64,000 nucleotides of DNA from Leptidea sinapis (lineage: Eukaryota; Arthropoda; Insecta; Lepidoptera; Pieridae): positions 8,060,001 to 8,124,000 of the forward strand of contig NC_066292.1 of assembly GCF_905404315.1 (NCBI RefSeq), in the 5' to 3' direction. Position 1 is the stretch's first letter; each line of letters opens with the position of its first letter. Position numbers and translations under genes: made by a program. Of this stretch, positions 59,801 to 64,000 are shown one piece after another. The notes beneath the pieces were generated by a model, which searched no databases, was not told where the DNA came from, and worked only from the letters and a program-made list of their open reading frames with translations.

Positions 59801-62268
59801 CCCCTTGCACATATTTAATACTAGCCTTCAACCGCGACTTCATGCGCGTGCAATAGTAACTTAGGGCAGCACTTTTTATTTTTTAATATACTCACTTTGT
59901 AAATAATACGCTACAATCTGCTGTGGTTAATTAATACATTTTTATAAGCTACAAACTATAGAACTTTTATTTACCCCCCCTTTTTCACCCCACACAGGTC
60001 TAAATTTTAAAAACGCTAGAACAAATATTTAAAAGTTTCATGGTGCTACCTTCGATAATGACGAACTTTCATATAAATTTCCACCCCCTATTTCAACCCC
60101 CCCAAGCCTTTTATTTTTTATTCGCGATAAAAAGATTACCTATGTCCTTTCCAAGCTCTTGTCTATCTCTGTAATAAATTTCTTCAAAATCGATTCAGTG
60201 GTATAGGCAAACGCGAAACAAACAAACTTCCAGATAGTAATCCTATATGTCTTTTGTTTCTGAAGCTATAGTTCCCACATATGGTACATATTATCATACA
60301 TTTCATAGGAAAAGATTATGTGACAATGCTCGCATAATTCCTTTATTTATTAAGGCATGTGTGGATTGATGCATCTACTGTTCTCAATACCTCTTGTGTT
60401 GTGTTTGACGTTTGTGTATATTTGTTGCGTCCCATTACATATATTGTAATTGAACTGATTTGTAAAGTGCATTAAAATAAGAACTTGTAACACCTAATCT
60501 GTTTTGAAAATGAGCAACCTTAGAGTTTCTTGCTCATTCTACTCTGAGGAAACCTGCCTTCCGAATGAGTTGTATAAAAACAATGACATATTTCAAGTGT
60601 AATATGATTTACCTATGAAATAAAAATATTTTTGATTTGTTAAATGTGATGCTCAGTGTAGGGTAGTGTTAATATAGTTAGCACCCGTTATTCGCGGCGG
60701 TGTACACGTTGAGTCGCAGGCAGTCCTCTCGTTGCTCCACGCGGATGTCGGGCTGCGGACATGCCGGGCCATCCGCAGTGGCATCCACGGCCTCGGCGTA
60801 CTGCCTGATCAGCACTGGTGGCTGGAAGAAAATTGTTACACCTTTTATTGCGGTCTTAAGACTTTACGTACTAAGCTAGCCCCAATTGTATTCTGAGGGC
60901 ATTTTCGCAGAGGTTCGATTGTTCGCTCCTGTACGTTACAAGTGTTGACGAGTCGGTCCTCGGTTAGGAAAGCTTAGATTTTAAGACTCTTGTACTAACA
61001 TTATGTTTTAAGTAACTGACAGATTATGATCCTTTGTTGGTCGAAATAAAGAATTTAGGACTCCTCGAGGACCACACTGATCAAGATCACAGCATCCCGG
61101 TGGTGAGTTTGATTGGTGCTCGAAACGTGTGCTGTGATGGTGGAATGCAACGGCAGGAATCAAAGTTCTGAGAAAAACATTAACACATCTTATGCTTTTT
61201 TCTTCAGTGCTAGAGAAAAAAGAGACATAATATGCTTTGGGCTTTACTTCCCGAAGAAGTGCTTACTTATATTTTTATTGTATGGGCTTTCGACTGGCAC
61301 CTAATTTTAAGTGTGAACATGCAATAGAAGCCTCCGCACAAGGTGGTACTCCATGTCAGATGGTCACTACGTCGTGTCAGTGGAGACGAGTCTGTAACAC
61401 AGCATGAGTGTACACTTTTTTTAACTTACAAAATATAACCATCTTATCTTTTATCTTTAATAAATAGATTACACTTTTTATTCCTAAATCATCTCTAGAA
61501 TTCCTCTAGTAACTTTTATATACCAAACGCTAAGGTTAAATAAGGAATGCTGACCAATGCTGTTGTGATAATATTATGCTGATCTCAGCTGAGGTTGTAT
61601 GTTGTAATTGATACGCCCTGCCCATAACTATGCAATGCCGCTCAGGATTCTTGAAAAACCCTAAAATTCTGAGCGGCATTACAATTGCGCTCTCACATTG
61701 AGACATAAGGTGTTAAGTCTTATTTGCCCAGTAAGTTCACTAGCTACGACGTCCTTCAGACCGAAACACACTAATGCTTAACATTACTGCTTCACGGCAG
61801 AAATAGGCGCCGTTGTGGTACCCATAATCTATCCGGCATCCTGTGCACAGATGCCTGTCACTGCTATAGTCTCTTAAGGAGACTCGAACCTCGGTCCGGC
61901 GAAGTTTCTTCACCATTCGTCTTCCATATCAGCCCAAATTATACTTTCTGTGGTACATGCTTGACTTGTTGTTGAATAGTGCAATACCGCTGTATATGTT
62001 TATATAGATATTTATTATATAGAAGGATCTGCCTCAAATCCACTACAGTTTCGTTATAAGCACCATATATAAATGAAATAGGTCTGATATGGAACTATAT
62101 CTCCTCTATGTCTACTCACTCTAAACCTCAGGTCGCCGGTGGGGGGCTCCGCGTACCGGATGCCACGGTAGGCCTGGATGGCTCTTCCGCGGCGTGACGT
62201 CATCCAGGACCCCGTGATCCAACCGGCCGGGGTCTTCACCGACGGCGCCTGCACATCTTCGCCGCCTC
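44636..62268 (-). CDS. Carboxylesterase (type-B, alpha/beta hydrolase), secreted type, ten exons seen
   Basis: Hydrolyses carboxylic esters; insect members act in xenobiotic, pheromone or hormone ester breakdown. Minus-strand exons: 62120-62268, 60685-60821, 58605-58747, 57396-57581, 56867-57057, 56595-56763, 53578-53791, 48409-48518, 47351-47486 and 44636-44804. All phases agree, giving 533 residues plus stop. Numbering from the first complete codon: IQAYRGIRYAEPPTGDLRFR near the N-terminus, EDCLRLNVY, oxyanion-hole HPGGF (106-110), nucleophile Ser188 in GYSAG, Glu318 in TRDEFFWEAF, and His436 in GVAHHDELIYLF. The triad is complete, so the enzyme should be active. The first exon found starts mid-codon, so a signal-peptide exon lies upstream, probably outside the window. 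Substrate class cannot be told from this. Confidence 0.93.
45135..45160. repeat. (AT)n microsatellite
   Basis: Uninterrupted run of about 12 AT dinucleotides. Confidence 0.9.
45160..45490 (+). mobile_element. RTE-type 3' repeat with three internal copies
   Basis: The motif aaatcggtccagccgttaggaggag recurs, diverged, at about 45340 and 45430 (atcggtccaactgtttagga, atcagtccagacatttagga), in a non-coding LINE tail. Confidence 0.6.
45800..46103 (-). repeat. SINE-like repeat, copy 11
   Basis: Full-length, sense on minus, from attaatataaggtacgagac to ggagcctcccattggtg. Confidence 0.83.
46290..46450 (+). mobile_element. RTE-type LINE 3' fragment
   Basis: tttatttttccgggatgaaaagt, then aaatcagtccaacagtttcag and agacagagaaac, is the typical lepidopteran RTE non-coding tail. 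Confidence 0.55.
46450..47350. other. Interval within the carboxylesterase last intron
   Basis: No gene. 47015-47180 is the reverse complement of the dispersed repeat at 14130. A GC-rich patch at 46740-47000 has no convincing coding frame. Confidence 0.45.
47351..47486 (-). CDS. Carboxylesterase exon 9, catalytic His
   Basis: 136 nt, acceptor tttttctcag, donor gtaatt. Reads GVAHHDELIYLFSLSIAFPD; the first His of HH is the triad His. Confidence 0.92.
48100..48280 (+). mobile_element. LINE 3' end with (AAAT)n tail
   Basis: tgtatttgttgtaattctgt continues to gtgtacctattaaataaata and a run of aaat units, a known LINE tail form. No coding part is recognisable upstream. Confidence 0.5.
48409..48518 (-). 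CDS. Carboxylesterase exon 8
   Basis: 110 nt, acceptor gtaattacag, donor gtaaga. Reads LANLMSQNSAEPVFYYEFDY, then IGNNSHYRDPVSHKPVG. The intron upstream is about 5 kb and carries the LINE at 51107. Confidence 0.9.
48684..48945 (+). repeat. SINE-like repeat, copy 12
   Basis: Plus-sense copy from ttaccagtaggagtctcctt to cttattttcttaaaaaa with an internal deletion. Confidence 0.82.
48970..49191 (+). repeat. SINE-like repeat, copy 13, with inverted 5' end
   Basis: Plus-sense 3' part (gtctcaaggtgaccgtagtg to cttattttcataaaaaa). Its 5' edge is a hairpin: ctagctacggcaccctgaag / gggtgccgtagctgggctag. The first arm is an inverted piece of the same family. Confidence 0.8.
49330..49600 (+). mobile_element. 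RTE-like ORF2 C-terminus
   Basis: The plus strand reads LRLKWKWAEHIQRMKQERWS, then RKRNRGRLIIDGAM and, after a stop, QELQETGTSGNQRRRLF (WKS.EEAF-type end in shifted frame). This matches the RTE C-terminal pattern LKW.WAGH..R.....W. Confidence 0.65.
49795..49895 (-). mobile_element. CR1-like LINE 3' end, short
   Basis: ggaggacaaacgagcgttcg, gtgatcactgccgcccacgt and tcttgcaacaccagaggaat match the tail of the copy at 57885. Confidence 0.6.
49900..50120. other. GC-rich unassigned block, probably transposon
   Basis: It follows the CR1-like tail directly and contains small inverted repeats (ggctctggcagagcc, accccaggacgatcctggggt). Open frames cross it in four frames but none has a domain signature. 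Probably the end of another element. Confidence 0.35.
50760..51105 (-). mobile_element. 3' untranslated end of the LINE at 51107
   Basis: Starts with a TTTA microsatellite (minus-strand tail of TAAA repeats) and runs into the C-terminal ORF. Similar AC-rich sequence is at 35925. Confidence 0.6.
51107..53270 (-). mobile_element. Non-LTR retrotransposon with large reverse-transcriptase ORF (5'-truncated, one frameshift)
   Basis: A 595-codon minus-strand frame (51472-53259) encodes a LINE reverse transcriptase. Motif A is TDLSKAFDRVNH, motif B GVPQGSHLGPILFNLFINDL and motif C LFADDLKI, followed by the thumb with FSRKRLNS and QIRDLGVILDSNLRFDQHIN. The frame ends at a run of A's (tccaaaaaaatttc), where a single-base shift would rejoin it to the C-terminus at 51107-51403 (DRRQIHEQIFLYKIINGMLD, NLGFNSPLNRLLRQYN). 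No endonuclease domain is present upstream. It sits in the carboxylesterase intron between exons 7 and 8, in the gene's own orientation. Confidence 0.9.
53578..53791 (-). CDS. Carboxylesterase exon 7
   Basis: 214 nt, acceptor cttattacag, donor gtaata. Reads VLNNSTYFNRLTSNWVEAAP, then LNNSETARALGMLYGDSVIG. The sequon NNST is a possible N-glycosylation site. Confidence 0.88.
53895..54012 (-). mobile_element. Fragment of the PDG/WDAT-type ORF
   Basis: The minus strand reads RLDKATGNPSAGSYFGQRIS, then LAIQRGNAASILGTLPR. This is the C-terminal end of the ORF described at 54363, in a second, more truncated copy. Confidence 0.65.
54363..54839 (-). mobile_element. Transposon-associated ORF with PD-(D/E)XK-like pattern
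   Basis: A 158-codon frame: EPNGISRDDGKRPDGMTLIL, then GKPLVWDATCVDTLAPSH, an Ala/Glu/Lys-rich middle, FVPFGVETMGPWG, and QRISLAIHRGNVASFMGTLP. The arrangement R.DGKRPDG...W..G..L.WD.T is widespread in animal genomes at the end of retroelement polyproteins. It looks like a restriction-like nuclease core (PDG, then WDAT), but that function is inferred. There is no host-gene splice context. Confidence 0.6.
55305..55525 (+). repeat. Repeat block, copy C, with terminal inverted repeats
   Basis: Matches 8990-9130 over gtgtcaaattg.. and tattggcggaattaacac. Its edges ttaagttttctttagtgttaattcc and ggaattaacactaaagaatacttaa are inverted complements, so the unit looks like a MITE. Confidence 0.65.
55560..56150 (-). 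mobile_element. RTE-like LINE ORF2 C-terminal remnant
   Basis: The minus strand reads LIRPLVCPIFLYGVETWSIL, then DALEMWYWRPMLRIPWMI and FEKVIVEIPKACSSTRWIDQ. This is the post-RT region (LYG.ETW, EM..WR..L.I.W). The frame breaks near 55880. Confidence 0.75.
56150..56590. other. Unassigned intronic sequence
   Basis: Nothing recognisable between the RTE remnant and carboxylesterase exon 6. A small inverted repeat, gacgtgtcttgtgagacatgtcac, is present near 56394. Confidence 0.4.
56595..56763 (-). CDS. Carboxylesterase exon 6, catalytic Glu
   Basis: 169 nt, acceptor attattccag, donor gtaagt. Reads DYSIDPILIWLPVVEQDFGQ, then GKLYSVPYIVSQTRDEFFWE. The Glu of RDEF is the triad acid. Confidence 0.9.
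56867..57057 (-). CDS. Carboxylesterase exon 5
   Basis: 191 nt, acceptor ttatccag, donor gtaagt. Reads LFHRAVSMSGSPYCQVKIPQ, with the two cysteines of LLDCPTDPP and LLHCLRTVP. Confidence 0.9.
57396..57581 (-). CDS. Carboxylesterase exon 4, nucleophile elbow
   Basis: 186 nt, acceptor ttcttacag. Reads FLSMGNELAPGNNGFKDQVA, then FGGDPELVTIAGYSAGAIS, with the catalytic Ser in GYSAG. The donor is gtggca, non-optimal. Confidence 0.92.
57885..58440 (-). mobile_element. CR1-like LINE 3' part
   Basis: The minus strand reads DPFDRVQHRATRIVGDPVLC, then RRDVASLCVFYRIYHGECSE and HLDVVRSSTVRFTR, then after a short deletion ELPCAVFPGRYDMSTFKK-like sequence and the gatcaccgccgccca tail. It lies in the intron between carboxylesterase exons 3 and 4. 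Confidence 0.8.
58605..58747 (-). CDS. Carboxylesterase exon 3, oxyanion hole
   Basis: 143 nt, acceptor ttattattatttcag, donor gtaatg. Reads SKGRPVVVYVHPGGFYSVTG, then LDHDLVLVTINYRLGSLG. Confidence 0.92.
58780..59200. other. Unassigned intronic sequence
   Basis: Only possible scraps of dispersed repeats; no gene seen. The short frame at 58501-58962 is carboxylesterase exon 3 extended into its introns. Confidence 0.4.
59208..59445 (-). repeat. SINE-like repeat, copy 14
   Basis: Sense on minus, diverged, from tttttatgaattgaatggga to catcctgtgcaaagga, with one internal deletion. Confidence 0.75.
59450..60660. other. Intronic interval with an RTE-type tail
   Basis: 59820-60250 carries the common words caaaatcgattcagtggtat and aaacgcgaaacaaacaaact of RTE-type 3' regions. 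No gene is seen in the rest. Confidence 0.45.
60685..60821 (-). CDS. Carboxylesterase exon 2 of those seen
   Basis: 137 nt, acceptor tcttccag. Reads PPVLIRQYAEAVDATADGPA, then VEQREDCLRLNVYTAANNG, with the two cysteines of the first conserved disulfide. The donor gtgcta is weak, but phase and protein continuity are exact. Confidence 0.88.
60870..61590. other. Intronic interval, possible decayed LINE
   Basis: cagcatcccggtggtgagtt and gtggaatgcaacggcaggaa recall the CR1-like 3' part at 58150-58190 (tggaattcggcggcaggaat), but homology is faint. No gene is supported. Confidence 0.35.
61600..61865 (-). repeat. SINE-like repeat, copy 15
   Basis: Sense on minus, lacking its A-rich tail, from gtaattgatacgccctgccc to gatgcctgtcactgc. 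Confidence 0.78.
61866..61910 (-). repeat. tRNA-like B-box scrap
   Basis: gagactcgaacctcggtccg is the reverse complement of the B-box region at 6448 (cggtccgaggttcgagtctc). It sits at the edge of SINE copy 15. Confidence 0.5.
62120..62268 (-). CDS. Carboxylesterase exon 1 of those seen
   Basis: 149 nt, acceptor tgtccacag, donor gtgagt. Reads GGEDVQAPSVKTPAGWITGS and then the conserved YRGIRYAEPPTGDLRFR. It enters with 2 nt of a split codon and leaves in phase 0. Confidence 0.9.
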
Positions 62269-62329
62269 CTGTGGACAAACATTTCCAGCTCTAGAGGACC
62301 ATTTAATTAATCGAACAATGAGAGAATTT

Positions 62330-62632
62330 TTTTTTGAAAATAAGGGACGAGACGAGCAGGACTTTCAGCTGATGGTAATTTAAACGCCCTGCCCATTACA
62401 ATGCAGTGCCGCTCAGGATTCTTGAAAAACCCGAAAATTATGAGCGACACTACAATTGCATTGGTCACCTTGAGACGTAAGATGTTAAGTCTCATTTGCT
62501 CAGTAAGTTCACTAGCTACGGCGCCCTTCAGACCGAAACACAGTAATGCTAACACATTACTGCTTCACGGCAGAAATAGGCGCCGTTGTGGTACCCATAA
62601 TCTAGTCGGCATCATGTGCAAAGGAGCCTCCG
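62330..62632 (-). repeat. SINE-like repeat, copy 16
   Basis: Near full-length, sense on minus, from ttttttgaaaataagggacg to tgtgcaaaggagcctcc. It starts about 60 bp upstream of carboxylesterase exon 1. Confidence 0.85.
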
Positions 62633-62639
62633 TTTTAGT

Positions 62640-63195
62640 TACCTTGTTTTATATTAAGTATATTATATATATGTACGGGATCACTTTATGGTATATATAG
62701 TAAAGTAAGCATTATGCAAGATTGCATTATACATGACAACACAAAACATATATACATAGTAAAATTAATAAATTAAAAATACGACGTCATGCAAAGGACA
62801 CCCACTCAGTATTTTTGGAATTGGTTTCCAACACTGATTTTCAGTAGGTACCTACCAAGTCGACCTGTTGACAGCAGTATTGTACAGTTGTATACAACAT
62901 GGTTCCTTTTGTTATAGTTCTTAAAAGTGACCGTCAAAATAGTAGAAAAAGAGAAGAAACTAAATAGATTGAATTCGAAAGCGAGTTTTACATTTTCTTT
63001 TTTAATTTGATTAAATAGGACATGTTTTGATTTTTTTATGGTATCAGCCCTGCATTCACATTAAAAATATTGTAGTGCTGATGAAATTTCAAGGGATCCC
63101 TACCTGAAGGTACCCAAGGTACCTTGAATCGCAGCAGACTCCCATAACATAACCTGTAGTACGTAGACGGCTGATTGACTGAGTCTACTGCGGCT
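62640..63195. other. Unassigned sequence
   Basis: No gene seen. It would be the place for an upstream intron or a signal-peptide exon of the carboxylesterase, but no ATG plus hydrophobic run plus donor was found. Confidence 0.4.
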
Positions 63196-63197
63196 AT

Positions 63198-63472
63198 TTT
63201 TTTATGAAAATAAGGGATGAAACTAGCAGGACGTTTAGCTGATGGTAATTGATACGCCCTATGGCCTACCCATTACAATGCAGTGCCGCTCATAATTCTT
63301 GAAACCCCAAAAATTCTGAGCGGCACTACATTTGCGCTCGTTACAATGTTACGTCTCATTTGTCCCGTAAATTCACTAGCTATGTCGCCCTTTAGATCGA
63401 AACACAATAATGTTTACACATTACTGCTTGACGGCAGAAATAGGCGCCTCAAAGGAGCCTCCCACTAGTAAA
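63198..63472 (-). repeat. SINE-like repeat, copy 17
   Basis: Sense on minus, from tttttatgaaaataagggat to ggagcctcccactagta, with a deletion near the 5' end. Confidence 0.82.
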
Positions 63473-63954
63473 AATACAAAACGGCCGCTGTGCCAAATAT
63501 AATATTACATCGCCAAATATATGGAATTCTATGTTATACTGCGATACAAAAAGTTTCATTTGTGGAGTCTTCACAAGTAATAAATAATAGAGCATTATCC
63601 GTTGGTAGAACAGTGTCATCCACACCTCAAAGTACTCTGATCACTAATTGATTAATAAACAATCGAACCTCCAGAAGATACTGACATCTAAAAATATAAG
63701 AAATATTCCCTGCTAATAACGAACCTACACACCATTGTCGGGGCGACTCTACATTTGACAAATGACGACCAAAGAAACTAATATAAATAAAAAAAGACGT
63801 GTGACACTCGGGGACTGCCGCGGTAAAGCTATTGCATAGCATTTTTTATCAACTTATGCAATTATAATTATTTATTTATTTTATTTATGCAATATTTATT
63901 TTTTTGATAAAATTAATTTTAAAAAAAGCAAGCGGGAATTGAGTAAAAATCAAG

Positions 63955-64000
63955 ATGTACCCCAGGCTCGAACCTGGGACCTTCTGCACAAAAAGCATAC
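63955..64000 (-). repeat. tRNA-like 3' end cut by the window edge
   Basis: The minus strand reads ggtcccaggttcgagcctgg near the edge, a B-box-like T arm. The stem is six base pairs with a six-nt loop rather than the canonical 5+7, so a tRNA-derived SINE is more likely than a tRNA gene. The 5' part is outside the window. Confidence 0.4.

Noticed and set aside
63627..63842. Possible signal-peptide exon of the carboxylesterase (MLCNSFTAAVPE...)
   Set aside because: No usable donor in the required phase and no continuous hydrophobic core.

Overview
Eukaryotic nuclear DNA, almost certainly from a moth or butterfly (Lepidoptera). It is AT-rich and intron-split, with GT-AG splice sites, dense truncated retroelements of lepidopteran type, and insect-like proteins. 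All gene models here were read by eye from splice sites, codon phase and family resemblance; no search was run.

Layout. (1) At the left edge, roughly 755-2070 (+), is the 3' end of a gene whose last exon carries two PPPPY motifs. (2) A spatzle-family cytokine gene lies on the minus strand. Nine exons between 30377 and 7837 are phase-consistent throughout, and a probable first exon (5' UTR plus MFRFFVFM) sits near 40931-41190. It has an RGKR furin-type site and a complete cysteine-rich domain ending in GSCKCW. (3) Inside its largest intron (13528-23394), on the opposite strand, sits a compact cluster of three genes: AROS/RPS19BP1, DPM2 and nicotinamide riboside kinase (15826-20879, +). AROS exon 4 is continuous with DPM2 exon 1, with 31 nt between stop and start. 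DPM2 exon 2 is continuous with NMRK exon 1, with 2 nt between stop and start. This looks like a tricistronic transcription unit and is the most interesting object in the window. (4) A secreted-type carboxylesterase on the minus strand has ten exons from 62268 to 44636, a full Ser-Glu-His triad and a normal C-terminus; its signal-peptide exon was not found.

Most of the rest is transposable-element debris: about 17 copies of one ~300-bp SINE-like element, fragments of several non-LTR retrotransposon types, one LINE with a 595-codon reverse-transcriptase ORF (51107-53259), a DIRS-like piece, a mariner-like piece, tRNA-derived SINE heads, a hAT MITE with a perfect 8-bp target duplication, a Harbinger-like MITE and two long hairpins.

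A 104-bp minisatellite (about 9 units, 24190-25150) follows directly on a spatzle exon. Each unit repeats that exon's last bases and its splice donor. No CRISPR, prokaryotic operon or riboswitch signals are present.
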